In this document: positions 46,216 through 57,559 of the stretch, in pieces | How the letters are laid out: every line of letters starts with the position of its first letter | Numbering within the stretch: the first letter of the stretch is position 1 | From: Gigaspora rosea | Taxonomy: Eukaryota > Glomeromycota > Glomeromycetes > Diversisporales > Gigasporaceae | Direction of reading: 5' to 3' | DNA: 64,000 nt | Assembly (NCBI GenBank): GCA_003550325.1 | Contig: QKWP01001095.1 | Coordinates: 1-64,000 of the forward strand | Program-made: the position numbers and the translations under genes | The notes under the pieces: model-generated | Told to the model about the DNA's origin: nothing | Seen by the model: only the letters and a program-made list of their open reading frames with translations | The model's database searches: none

Positions 46216-46710
46216 CTGCATCATAAACTATATCAAAATAAGAATTCAAAAAATAACAATAATGATAAAAAAAATGAAACAAAAAAATTGAGCATAACAC
46301 TGGATATCTGTTTTTTTTTTTAATTCGGATATCTGAGTTAGATAGCATTGTTTTACATATCGTATAATAGTGAATAGGTTTTAAGAGTGTGAGAATAATT
46401 ATATATGTGCTGCAAGGTTTAAGGTTAACGATTTTAATCTGAATTTGGGCTAGTAGCTGATTTAGAATCAGCTGAAATACCAAATGTAAAGTAGGATGGT
46501 ATGGGTTTATACTAAATTGAGATAAATCAGGTTTTTAAGGTTAGATTGGGTTATTGCTTATTGGTGAGAACTATAAAACAAAATTGTTTTGTTTAGGCAA
46601 AATGAATTATGCCCTTTTTATTTACTCAAGCATTGTATAAATACATTTTTAATCTATAACAGTTCAAAGACCACTATCTTAAGCTTCAAACTATTTTGGA
46701 CCCAGACCAG

Positions 46711-47068
46711 TGTCGTGGTGAAAACAAGTATACAGCATATATGGTAAGAGGTATCTACATAGGACTTTAAATACAATAAGGTAGTAAAGAAATGTAAAAA
46801 AAAACTATATATATATATAGTCAATACGTATCTACGAAATAAGCTGTAGACGATTGATCAGTGGTTCGTGCATGTGATACACGTGATGTGCATGCAGATC
46901 GATCGGGTACTAATCACGGGATGTTGAATAATGTAAGCAAATTTAACGAGTACATACAGTAAAAGACTTGCCTAGTAATAGTATCGTATTTGGTAATGAA
47001 TAATCTCTTCATGCTTGTCATCTGGGATAGGTTATTTTGTGGCTTAGATCACAGATTAGCCTGCGACA
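46711..47068 (+). repeat. 5' LTR (358 bp)
   Basis: It begins TGTCGTGGTGAAAACAAG and ends TTAGCCTGCGACA. Compared with the 3' LTR it lacks about 230 bp between TTTAAC[GA]AG and CATACAGTAAAAG (present at about 56312-56540), so it probably suffered an internal deletion, or the 3' LTR gained sequence. Confidence 0.85.
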
Positions 47069-47202
47069 TGAGAACTTGGATAATTTTCCATCTATTTCGC
47101 CGATTAATAGGTATAAAAATTATAGATAACAAAAGCTGAATTCAGATTTTGTAACGAAATAGAATAGTAACTGTTGTTGGAGGATATACTTAAATAAATA
47201 AT

Positions 47203-48110
47203 ATGACGTCCAAGGATCTGACGAAGCCGTTTTTCTATAGAGACGAAAAGGATGATATTAAAGGGTTTCTTTTCGACTACGAGAGGTATGTGAAATTCAA
47301 AAGCTGGAATGAAGAGATCCAGTGTGCGATGGTTGTCATACATATGTTGGAGAAGACGAAGCCATGGGTTAGAGAGCTAATTAGAATGAAGAACAAGTGG
47401 GCAGATCTAAAGAACGAAATTATAAAGATAGTTAACACTAAAAGTGATGATATAATAAAGATAAATCGGCTACGAAATATTAAGCAAGGAGAAAAGAAAA
47501 TGGCAAGGGAATACGCAAGTAGATTTGATGCATATCTGGATCCTGTAAAAAATTCTGTAAAAGAATATGAGAAAGGGATTGGTTTTTGAATGGGTTACGT
47601 GAACTATATCAATCCAAAGTGGAGCATTTTTGCCTGGATACCTATACGAAAACCAAGGAGTGTGCGCTTCAAATTGAGAACTTTCAAAAGTATTAGAGCG
47701 AATTACTGATAAAAAGGGCTTACCTGCAGTAAAAGGAAAACCCCAAGTAAGTGATACAGAGATTGACAGTATGACAGCAGCATTTGAGGCTCTGACTATC
47801 AACTGGGTGAAGCAAGAGACATTAAAGGAAGCTGATAGGTTCGATAAAATTGAAGCTAGCTTGATTGAAGTGGCAAGGACTGTTAAACGACTTGAAGATA
47901 ATTATAGAAGCTAGGGACACTATGCTTTGGAAACTTGAAATTCCTCACAGAACTTTAGATCGCAGAGACAAAGTAATAATTACAGTCATGGATGTCAGTA
48001 TTTTGGATATTAGCAGGAAGTACATATCTTGCGAGATTGTCTAAATAGAGTTCCTTGAAATAACCCTGAGCAGAAAAACAATCTGAAGGAAGTTAAGAAA
48101 AGAGAAGTAG
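47203..48110 (+). pseudogene. Ty3/gypsy gag
   Basis: An open stretch of 128 codons (47203-47589) begins MTSKDLTKPFFYRDEKDDIK and contains NRLRNIKQGEKKMAREYASRFDAYL, the central gag pattern. A +1-type frameshift at about 47585 leads into FLNGLRELYQSKVEHFCLDT. Near 47985-48045 the zinc-knuckle-like CQYFGY..EVHILRDC has lost one Cys and includes a stop. Gag normally packages RNA and forms the particle; this copy cannot do so. Confidence 0.7.
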
Positions 48111-48477
48111 TAGAAGAGAGTGTGAATATTCACTATTTTGAAACAATTGATGCCTCATCGAATCATGGAGTTGAATGTCTGAAAGTAAAAATGGTTAATA
48201 GAAAACCAATTTTTGACATTAGAAATTGGAACCTTAGGAAGAGAAAGCGACTTGATATTGAAGATCAGGATTCGGACATAAGTGATAGAGATCGAGAAGA
48301 GAAGTCAGACGAGACAAGAGGTAGTCCTGTGACATCACATGCACGTAGTTCTGTGATGTATATTCCGATAAGTAAATTAAGTCAGGAGATAAATATATTA
48401 AAGAAGATAGCTAAAATAGAAGTGCCACTAACTTTGGGCAGCTCTTCAAGTGGTTACTGAAAGCTAGGGCTGAGGTA

Positions 48478-49280
48478 TTGAAGTTAGTAACAAGGAGGAA
48501 GAAGGAAAATGATATGGCTGCATTAGATGCAAATGTTAGTGTTGTTAGAATAGTAATGGATAATTATGCGAAGCAGGAATGGGACATACCAATGGGCTTA
48601 ATCAGTATTAATGGAGAATCAATAACTATACCTATTGATCCCGGGTCTCGACTAAACTTGATGCACGAAAAATATGCAAGAAAAAGGGTTTGGTTTGGAC
48701 GCCCGCCAAAGAAAAGGGAAGGATGGCAGATGATAGTGTAAGTGACTTTTTAGGACTTGTATCGAACGTAGAAGTTAATGCAGATGGTATTATTATTGTG
48801 CAGGGATTCTATGTTATGACTTCTGCTAGTTTCGACGTGCTCTTGGGTATGCCCTGGTTAGCTGCTGCACGTTGTGATCTGAAATGGAGGGATAATCAGT
48901 ATTGGTGCTCAATGGTATCTCCATCGAAGGAAGTGTCTTTTATTGCAACGATAGTGCTGGAAATATGGATTGATCAAGGGAGTGGGGATGAATATGAAGC
49001 AGAAGACGATGATGAACTTGAATTGATGTCAGTACGTAGTGTACAAGTGGACAATTCTAGAGTAAAAGAAATAAACAGTGAATACAAGGATATAATCACC
49101 AAGTCAAAAAATGCAAATAAGTTGATGGTGCAAGAGGTTGAACCAGTAATCGATGACCAACTGGAAGAAACTGAGCATAATGGACGTGTGATTTACTGGA
49201 ATGTTGATAAAGAGAAGGGAAATGGTGTTGAAGGGCCTGAGTTGATAATGCGTCTTACTAAGGATAATAGTGGGCATTAG
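48478..49280 (+). pseudogene. Ty3/gypsy protease region
   Basis: ISINGESITIPIDPGSRLNL (about 48600-48660) occupies the position of the retroviral-type aspartic protease D[ST]G, but reads DPG. A frameshift at about 48690 leads into ILGM-like FDVLLGMPWLAAARCDLKW (about 48830-48890), the second conserved protease segment, followed by an acidic linker to 49280. Confidence 0.65.
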
Positions 49281-49439
49281 ATATTAATAAGGAAGTCCCG
49301 AATAAAATAGGGAGTACCTCTTGGAACGATTAATTACGGAAGTCCCAGAAATTTTCGCCTTTGATCTTTCTGAGATTGGAAAAACTGACCTGATCGAATA
49401 TGAAGTACAGACAGGTGGGAGAGAAGTGCCAGTGACCGA

Positions 49440-50560
49440 ATGAGACCTATACGTATCAACAATCCAGAAAGGGTCCTTATGTTCGACAAACAACTTCGAG
49501 AAATAGTGGAGCAAGGATTACTGAAAAAGGGAAATGGTCAATATGCTTATTATTGTTTCCCTGTGAATAAGAAAGAAGGAGGTACTGACAAACTCAGAGT
49601 ATTAGGATATATGAGACCATTAAATAAGTACATTGTAAAGGATGGTTATCCATTGCCTATAATCCATGATATACTTGAAGTTGCAGTTGGACATGACTGG
49701 TATTTCTCAGTTGATGCTTATAAGGGATATTGGCAGATTCAAATTCAAAAGGAGGACCGAAATAAGGTTGCTGTGTCAACACCCCTTGGACTTTTAAGAT
49801 ACACGGCCATGTGCATGGGCTTGAAAAATGCTAGTAAGACATTTCAACGTTTGATAGACATTGTGCTGGAAGAAGACGAATGGAGAAACATAGCAGCAGC
49901 CTATCAGGACGATGTTGGATTGTGGACAGTTGGTTTAATAGAAACCTACGTAGATGCTTTCATAAAATTGGCACGAAGATTTAAGGAAGCTGGGCTAAAG
50001 TTTGCTGCGAAGAAATGCCACATCTAGTATAAGGAGCTAAACATATGGGGGCTCTCACAGCAAAAGGTGGCTGTGGGACAATCATGTGATTTTGAGAAAA
50101 TTATGATTGAAGATCATCACATGATTAATATTTACTATGATAATAGCAATAAAAAAATTAAATTTATATATTTTTTACTAATAAATTTAATCAAATAAAA
50201 TTATTTTTAGAAAATAGGATTTGTAAATAAATTATTATAATAAAATCTTAAATTTTTACTAGCTGGCCCAAAGCCACCTTTTGCTATGGGACCCCTATAT
50301 ATGGATTTATAGTTAGTAGAAAAGGAATACAAGTAGACCCAAAGCATGTATAAAGAATTAGCGAGTAGAAGAGACCTATAAATCTTACAGAGGTATGGTC
50401 GTTTCTAGGAATATTGAACTATTATAGGCATTTTATAAGGAATTTTAGTAAAGTGGCTAAGCTGCTTATTGACCTTATAAAAAAGGACATTGGGTACTAC
50501 TGGAGTAATGAGCAAGAGTCGTCATTCCAAATTTTGAAGAGTTTATTGAAAGATTAAGTT
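49440..50560 (+). pseudogene. Ty3/gypsy reverse transcriptase
   Basis: A 195-codon open stretch (49440-50027) contains RVLGYMRPLNKYIVKDGYPLP, FSVDAYKGYWQI, VAVSTPLGLLRYTAMCMGLKNASKTFQRLID and AAYQDDVGLW, i.e. fingers, palm with the YxDD box (YQDD), and part of the thumb (GLKFAAKKCHI). The 249-bp MITE 50047-50295 interrupts it, after which GFIVSRKGIQVDPKHV continues. A stop at 50027 and further stops follow. Confidence 0.8.
50047..50295. mobile_element. 249-bp MITE in the RT gene
   Basis: The ends GGGGGCTCTCACAGCAAAAG and, inverted, GGGGTCCCATAGCAAAAGG match over about 25 bp. TAT is found on both sides (50044-50046, 50296-50298). It carries no gene. It falls between the codons for KCHI..NIW and GFIVSRKG of RT, which confirms that it is an insertion. 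Confidence 0.8.
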
Positions 50561-50880
50561 ATGTCAAAGGTGCCAAATTGGGAGAAGGCGAGAAATGGAG
50601 AAAGGCCGTATCAACTATTTGTAGATGCGTGTGAGGTGTCTTTGGGAGTAGTTTTGGAACAAAAGGATGATCAAGGTCGATCATGTCCCATGTCATTTGA
50701 ATCAAAAAAGTTGAACAATCATGAACTCAATTACGCTGTAACGGAAAAGAAATGTTTAGGTGTGATTTTTGGTTGCCACGCGAATGAGTGATGCGTGGGA
50801 GGGATGACCTTTGAGATATGGGTTGATCATTATGCGCTGGAGTGGTTGTTCAATAAGGCGGTGCTCAAGGGACGCCTTAT
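50561..50880 (+). pseudogene. Ty3/gypsy RNase H
   Basis: YQLFVDACEVSLGVVLEQKD then CPMSFESKKLNNHELNYAVTEKK is the gypsy RNase H start: catalytic Asp in FVDA, Glu in the HELNYAVTEKKCL segment. It then shifts frame (FEIWVDHYALEWL), where TDH is expected. Confidence 0.75.
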
Positions 50881-51176
50881 GTGGTAGGTTTTAGCTCTGC
50901 AGGCTTTTGACTTTCATATTCATTAAAAGTCAGGTAAAGTGCATACTAATGCTAATGGAATGTTAAGACATCCAAATCCGCCGGATCAACAAAGTCCAAC
51001 CGATGATGATTTTGTAGAAGGTTTATTAATGAGTATGAATAAAGAAACTCAAAGACTAAATAATTTAAAAGCAGTAGCACATTATCTCAAAGCATTTATT
51101 TGGCAGCTTATGTGAAAAAGCAGCATATGAAGCTGCTAAACCTGAAATTGTGACGATATTGTCTCATGAATAATCA

Positions 51177-52403
51177 GATGTATCGTTATGCCGCAAAAGA
51201 GCGACCCTAAAGGAGGTAATCTTGAGGACAAAGATAAAGCAATGATAGTTAAAGCCAACTACAAAGGACTTGCCAATGAAGGGGGACACCGTAGTATTAA
51301 CAATGCAGTTAGGAGAATTTTGATGAATTATGAGTGGGCTTTGGGTAACTTGTACTAGAATGTAAGAGATCATGTGATGTTATATGTGGTCTGTCAGAAA
51401 TAGACCACAAGGTCCCGAAGGAACCTATCCATGTTGCAGCAATGAGTTGGATTTTCCACAAATTATTTGTAGATTGTATAGGTCCAATAGTGGTCCAATG
51501 CATCATACTAGTGCTGGTTATAAGTATATCGTGGTAGCGGTAGAGGATTTAACTGGATTTGTGGAGGCTCGGCCGCTCAAGAAGAAGAATGCAAAAAACA
51601 TTGCCCAATTTATATGGGATGATATGATCACCTGCCATGGATATTTTGCAGAGTTAGTATTGGACAGAGGTACAGAGTTTAAGAACAGTATTGTAAATGA
51701 ACTTACCACAAGGTTGGGATTGACCAAAACTTTGCGGTAAGCTACCATTCAAAGGCAAATGGGTGGGCAGAAAGAACAGTACAAAAGATCACAAAGGTGT
51801 TAAGAAAGGTGTGTGCGGGAAGGCAGAATCAATGGCATGAATATTTGCAAGAAGTAGTCTGGGCCATAAATATAAAAGTTGAGATTTGGGATATTTGCCT
51901 TTCCGTTTAGTATATGGCAGAGATGCGGTTACTCCACTTGAGCTAACGATTGACACCTACCAAACATTTATCTTGAAAAAGTCCTGGACCACTGAAGAGC
52001 TATTAGAATTCTGCGCCCTACAAATAAAGAATTTAAAATATGAATTAAAAGAAACACAACAAACCGCGACGAATTGAGAGAGCGATAGAAACAATTTCAT
52101 GATCGCAGCAAAACTCACCATAAAGAGAACATCGCTGCTGACAATTTGGTTTTGGTGTACAATTCCACCCTGGAGACCTCCTTATCCCGGAAGCTCAATT
52201 ATCGTTGGCTTGGACCTTATGTCATGCGAAAAATAGGATCACATGGTCAGTTTTATTTGTCTAAACTGGATGGAACAGAATTGAAAGATCCTCTTACCAG
52301 AAACAGAGTAAAGAGTTACTTACGTCTAAACAAGGACCTTGTGATCTTGAGGAACAGGAGGAAGGGAGTGGTGACCTCAGAGACAAAGGCACGGGGAATC
52401 TAG
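51177..52403 (+). pseudogene. Ty3/gypsy integrase
   Basis: An H-H-C-C-like N-terminus is recognisable around 51290-51410 (NEGGHRSINNAVRRIL then a CQK). The core includes YIVVAVEDLTGFVEARPLKK (51520-51580) and ELVLDRGTEFKNSIV (51652-51700) with the second Asp, then in another frame GWAERTVQKITKVLR (about 51760-51810) with the expected Glu. C-terminal LPFRLVYGRDAVTPLEL (51889-51940) and LVYNSTLETSLSRKLNYRWLGPYVM (52149-52230) follow. Frameshifts between these parts make it non-functional. Confidence 0.75.
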
Positions 52404-52508
52404 CTCATGTCATGGTGGAAACGAGTGTACAGCATATATGGTGAGAGGTATCTACATAGGACTTTAAATACAATAAGGTAGTAAAGAAATGTAAAAATAT
52501 ATATATAT

Positions 52509-52763
52509 GGGCTGCCGTCAATAGAAATCAGGCAGATCAACATTCTGAAAAAAATTAATGCCATAAATTTACAGCTCATAGCTCGATGATTTCGAAGCTA
52601 TTATTATCATATAATAGTCAAAAGAAAGCTTAAGACCTAAGCTTTCTTTCGACTACTAAATCATGTTAATAGCTTCGAAAATCACCGAGCTATGAGCTGT
52701 GAAAGTTAAGGCATTAATTTTTTTTAGAATGTTAATCTGCCTGATTTCTATTGACGGCAGCCC
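52509..52763. mobile_element. 255-bp foldback MITE in the 3' LTR
   Basis: Almost the entire element is one palindrome: GGGCTGCCGTCAATAGAAAT pairs with ATTTCTATTGACGGCAGCCC, and the arms continue through ATAGCTCG and AGCTTTCTTT. It lies in an AT dinucleotide run, so the target duplication cannot be sized. Absent from the 5' LTR. Confidence 0.85.
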
Positions 52764-54054
52764 ATATATATATATAGTCAATACGTATAGAGGCATCCAT
52801 AAATAACGTTCAGGGACCCGGAAAAGTTCATATATAAATATATATGAATATATCGGAATTTTTGGTACAAAAAGGTATAAAACGGAATTTTTGAATTAAG
52901 TGTAATCACATGATTTATATCAAGTTTGATTGGATAAAATCATGTGATATTGCTTTCCGACTGTAAAGAATAGATGATTTCATAATATCATCATTACTAT
53001 CATATTAACTATAAATAAAACATAATACTAATCCATTTTAATTCTTAAAAACTTCAATAAAGAATATAAAAATAATGGTTTAGAATAATTTTGCGTGAAA
53101 AAAATGAATTAAATACTTAATTTGGATAAATATTATCTGGTATTGGTTATAAAATCAATGCATTTAAATATTAAATTTTAAAAACTTTCATAACCAATAC
53201 AGTATTTATTTAAAATACTACCAAAACGTATTTTAGCATATAATCGTGCACAAGAAATTTCAGAAAACTTTTTTTGTGATAATAATGTTTTAATATGCCG
53301 ATTTTGTAATCATTCAGTTAATTGGCATATAAATACAGCGAATCAAAAAAATTTAAAGAAAATACAAGTTCTAGATGAAAACAGACAAAATTTAAGTGAG
53401 GAATCACTTCAGGCACTTACTATTATGTATCATAATCTTATACTATATATTAAAAGAACATCGTATGCCGTCCACATTTAAAATACATTTTTGATATCTG
53501 TTGCACTTAAATCAGGTTACATACTGTAAACATTGATTTTCGATTTATAGTTCTGCAATGTATAATACAATATCAACATATATATTTACAGTATACAACT
53601 GCTAATAGATGTTAGCTTATTTAAAATCTAAGATGTGAATCATGTTATAATAGCATTGATAAATGTTTAGAGAATTTGAACATGTGTATAATCCTGGTTT
53701 ATGAAATGAATACCAAAGAGTACGTGGCTTACATAAATCGATATGGATTTAATACTTTTAATAATTTAGCACGTATGTATGTACGTATGTTATACATGCC
53801 AGATATGTTGTACCAACAGGATATGCTCCTAAATACTTTTTAAATTATGTATCAATATTTGTAAATATCATGTCGTAGTTATGAACAAAGTCGCTTTGTT
53901 ACAATTAAGTCGTTACGTTATCAATTTAAGTTTACGATTTGGTTTTTTTTTGTAAAAATTGTGTTCATAGTAGATTGATTTGATAAAATAGATAGCCTTG
54001 ATAATTATAAAAAACTATAAATATCAATAATAATAATTCAACATTCGCCCTAAT

Positions 54055-54245
54055 TTTAATTCTAATTCTAATTAAATTCTAATAAGAATAAGAATTACGA
54101 TTCTAATAAGTATAAGAATAAGAATTACAATTACAATTTCAATTACAATTACAATACAATTACAATACAATTACAGTTACGATACAAATACAATACAACT
54201 ACAATTACAATACGATTACAAATACAATTATAGTACGATTTTTAA
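54055..54245 (+). repeat. AATTCT / ATTACA microsatellite
   Basis: A compound short-tandem repeat of TTCTAA, ATAAGA and ATTACA units. Just downstream (54270-54430) R/E/K-rich reading frames (AARTAEQKAEQNKY) with stops may be an eroded coding fragment; I cannot name it. Confidence 0.65.
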
Positions 54246-55126
54246 AGCAAATAATACTACTGTATTAGAACATGCCTCCGGTAAAAATAACATCTGATCG
54301 TCGTTGCTACCTGTAAAGAAAACGAAAGAAAATGTTGGGCTGCACGAACTGCTGAACAGAAAGCAGAACAGAATAAATACTAAGAGAACGTAGAGAATCA
54401 CAAACATTGCAAGAAAAATTTAATAAGCAATTAGACCGTAAAAAAAAGGATAAAAATTCCCGTATAATTTATCAACTCATAAATCTTAAATAACCTATAT
54501 ATTATGAATGTTAAAATTATTTCAAGTATTTTTACTACTATATAGACACGTTAATAATCATTTACTCCCATATGTATATGCACATGCATGTGTACATGTA
54601 AGCCACAAATAAGCACCACGCAATGTGCTCTGATTTAACATTAAGCCAACCAAATCGACTTAGCCACGTCAACCAACCAATACAATTATATATAATTTTT
54701 ACGTTACACTTTCTGATTAGTGTAAACTTTTTTTTGCAATATTTTTTTAATTTGTTATATGTGTAAATAAAAAAATTTCAAACTGTTTTATTAAACTGAA
54801 ATCCCAAAATTTTACAACATAAAAAACAATGGCATAAACTATTATATTCAATCGAACTTAGCATTTACACATCCAATCAGAACTGTAAATTATTACTGAA
54901 TTATAGTATTCTTTTCTGATATGCAAAGTAATTTTTAATTAATAACTTTTTATAACTTCTTTACCAAATCTAAACATATTAATTTTCGTATTTTTATAAA
55001 ATACTAACTATTATTAACACATAAATAATAATTTTCTAACATCATATTCTTACACTTCAGTGTACGATGTATCATGAAGTAATTTTGACATGTGATGTTA
55101 ACCATACTGTTCAGATACGTAGGGAT

Positions 55127-55206
55127 GGGGAAGTTCTGATTGGTTTGGATTGGTTTAATATATTATAAAATATATTAAAACAATCCAAACCAATCTGAAC
55201 TTCCCC
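55127..55206. repeat. 80-bp hairpin
   Basis: GGGGAAGTTCTGATTGGTTT pairs with AAACCAATCTGAACTTCCCC. The arms extend through GGATTGGTTTAATATATT. Flanked by AT on each side; it may be a minimal foldback insertion. Confidence 0.75.
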
Positions 55207-55338
55207 ATTTACAGATATGTTAACAAGAATATTAATTTCTACTATAATCGGATAAATGAAAACTATTACTTATGCTAAAAAAGGGGTTTGCAAAAAACAG
55301 CATAGTGAACTTCAAAAAAGTTAAACGGAACCACCTAA

Positions 55339-55464
55339 TGATGCCTAACGAAGCCATGTAATGCTAATTATCACGTGCTATTACTTATAAAAAATCAAAA
55401 TAGTTGTTGATTTTATATATTGTACCATGTGACAATTAGCATCACATGGTTTCGTCAGGCATCA
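55339..55464. repeat. 126-bp foldback element
   Basis: TGATGCCTAACGAAGCCATG pairs with the inverse of CATGGTTTCGTCAGGCATCA, and the pairing continues into AATGCTAATTATCACG. Both flanks contain ACCAC, but a clean duplication could not be fixed. Confidence 0.65.
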
Positions 55465-55557
55465 ACCACTCTACACATTTCAAACCGTTATACATTCATG
55501 TGATCGTACTGGTACAAAAGTTATCCGTTTATTTTTAATCTTACTTAAACGAGATAG

Positions 55558-55579
55558 GTGGCGCGTAAGCGCCACCTGT
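55558..55579. repeat. Short GC-rich hairpin
   Basis: AGGTGGCGCGTAAGCGCCACCT is a perfect 9-bp stem with a 4-base loop (read as GGTGGCGC pairing with GCGCCACC) in AT-rich DNA. Function unknown. Confidence 0.5.
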
Positions 55580-57559
55580 TGTGCTAGTAGTAATAATAAC
55601 CGAAAAATTTATATCAGAATAAACCGGATTTTTTAACCAAATCGGAATGAACTTTTGCAAATCAAAATGGGATTTTTCTGGGTCCCTGATAACATTATAC
55701 AAGAGAGGGGTTGGACGAATGATAACATTTTTCTCAATAAGTAGGGGGAGTCTAAAAAATATAACGTAATTTTTTTAGAAAAAATTGGCTAAAACTTGAA
55801 CCAGTGGTCCAAATTTAATGATTTTGGTACCATTCGATTCATCTCAGTGAGAGGAGTCGAATAGTACCAGTTTCATTTCATTTGGATTCTGGATCAATTT
55901 TTATTGGCCAAATACTATTGGTTATTATGTTTTCTTATAAAATTACTAAAAAATCAATAGTTTTTTGTGAATAACGATTTATCCAGTAATCCAAATGAAA
56001 TAATTTGGTATCATTGGATTCATCTCACTGAGACAAATCGAATGGTACCTAAATCATCCAAATCGGATCACTGTGTCACAATATATTCAAGTTTTTGTAA
56101 AATTTTATATATAAACATACAGATTTTGAAAAATTTTTTTATATAGTAGAGAGGGGGTCCAGTGCTACTATGAGGGGTACATAACATTATTTATGGATGC
56201 CCCTATCTACGAAATAAGCTGTAGACGATCGATTGGTGGTTCGTGCACATGATACATGTGATGTGTGTGCAGATCGATTGGGTACTAATCACGGGATGTT
56301 GAATGATGTAAGCAGATTTAACAAGTCTAATGATGCAAGAGAAAGTATGTAAATAGTTTAGAATAGTTTAGAGTATAATCAAATGATCGAATGATTAGTT
56401 ATATAATAGTAGTAGTCAAAATCGCTATATATAAAGAGAAGCGAAAATAATAATAAAGCTTAGCTTCTCTTTCTCAAAACAAATAGAAAAATTGTAAAAA
56501 TAAGTAAAGTGTAGTAGAACGAATAGTCAATAATAAACATACAGTAAAAGACTTGCCTAGTAATAGTATCGTATTTTGGTAAAGAATAATCTCTTCATTC
56601 ATATCATCTGGGTTAGGTTATTTTGTGACTTAGGTCAAAGATTAGTTTGTGACACCAGGATCTATAGTTCCAAACTATTGTTAGTGGCACAGAACTTAGA
56701 TCTAAGGTCCAAAACTACTACCCATTTTAGTCATATACTAAAAAAGAAAACACATTGTTCAGAGCAAATATCCTAACTACGTATGGGACAGAATACCAGA
56801 AACGAAGTGATGAATATCATGTAGTGATAGTTTTACAGCAATCAAAATGTCGTTGCTCTACAAAATCTTGGATCTGAATGGTCCACGTGATACTATATAT
56901 TACTTGGTGCTTAATTTTCATCTGTCTATCATCGCATGGACCGTCTTGATGCTTAATTTTCACGTGTCTATTATCACATAGACCATCTTGAATGCTGATA
57001 AACAGTAATTCGAGCACCTAATTTCTTTGTGTTAAGGCTTTATATGTGGTTAGGGTTTTATTATTGCAAAGTCGATTATGATCTTTTTTGCAATTCCGGT
57101 CATTTTGTTAAAAGGCCATGCAAAGTTGATAGACTTTTCCATTTTTCGTAAATATTTGGTCAGTATTTTTGCTGTCCAGATTATTTGATAATACCAGGAA
57201 CGACATCAGCAAATTTATAATAGCGTAATCTTACGTAAGGTCTTACGAACCGTAATATAAGCAAAATATTATGTAATATATTTCGAAATATTTCAAAATA
57301 TCAATATTTTGAAATATTATGAAAGTAATTTTGAAATATTTCGAAATATTTATGAAATATTTCAAACCCTTTCAAAATATGTTACGAAATATTTCGAACC
57401 CTTTCAATTATTTTAGGACAAGGAAACCAAGCTGGATCAGTAGATCTGTAACCTGGATTGCGCATTAGACTAATTTTTCGAAATAGTTCGAAATAGTTTG
57501 ATGATGTTCAAATTCTGTACTACAAGATCAGATTAGATCTTTTGTTTATAATTAAATCT

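Larger units (their letters stand above)
45131..46270 (+). mobile_element. LTR-like repeat (TGTTACA), copy 1
   Basis: It begins around CTGGTGTTACAACC..GGGAGAGC, then GATCGTGAACAAAT, GGTTAAATG, ACAACCTTATATAT and a series of TTGGAGCTTTAATCACYC repeats. The same order occurs on the minus strand at 59580-59935. TGTTAC start, TATA-like ACCCTTATATAT and absence of coding sequence fit a solo LTR. The exact 3' end is unclear, and a 500-bp hAT-like MITE interrupts it. Confidence 0.5.
52811..55688 (+). mobile_element. 2.9-kb hAT-like relic with a zinc-finger remnant
   Basis: The ends CAGGGACCCGGAAAA and, inverted, CAGGGACCCAGAAAAA match. The flanks ATAACGTT (52803-52810) and ATAACATT (55689-55696) agree at 7 of 8, as for an 8-bp hAT duplication. 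Inside, 53215-53380 reads LPKRILAYNRAQEISENFF then LICRFCNHSVNWHINTANQK, which resembles the BED/CGBP1-type N-terminus of some fungal hAT proteins (CxxC kept, the H pair lost). No DDE or dimerisation region survives. Two foldbacks (55127-55206, 55339-55464) sit in its 3' part. Confidence 0.6.
52789..56203. mobile_element. Inverted-repeat element with TAT duplication, host of a hAT-like relic
   Basis: The ends AGAGGCATCCATAAATAA and, inverted, GGGGCATCCATAAATAA match. TAT flanks both sides (52786-52788, 56204-56206) and the 5' LTR shows the site empty (ACGTATCTACG). Without the nested hAT-like element it would be about 530 bp. Its right part contains a diverged relative (about 55795-56060) of the Harbinger-like module, GATTTTGGTACCATTCG..GAGAGGAGTCGAATAG. 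Confidence 0.8.
46711..56654 (+). mobile_element. Nearly full-length Ty3/gypsy LTR retrotransposon
   Basis: Two LTRs with TGTC..GACA ends bracket gag-pol remains. CCAG flanks the ends (46707-46710, 56655-56658); shifting one base gives ACCAG. Between the LTRs the order is gag, protease, RT, RNase H, integrase, which defines Ty3/gypsy. The 3' LTR is expanded by a 255-bp MITE and a 3.4-kb insertion, and the polyprotein by a 249-bp MITE. Frameshifts, stops and a YQDD/DPG variant make it inactive. Confidence 0.85.
52408..56654 (+). repeat. 3' LTR, split by insertions
   Basis: The LTR parts are 52408-52508, 52764-52788 and 56204-56654 (about 575 bp after removing duplications). The first part matches the 5' LTR (TGTCATGGTGGAAACGAG.., AGGTAGTAAAGAAATG). 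The third resumes exactly where the 5' LTR continues (ATCTACGAAATAAGCTGTAG) and ends AGTTTGTGACA. Confidence 0.85.
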
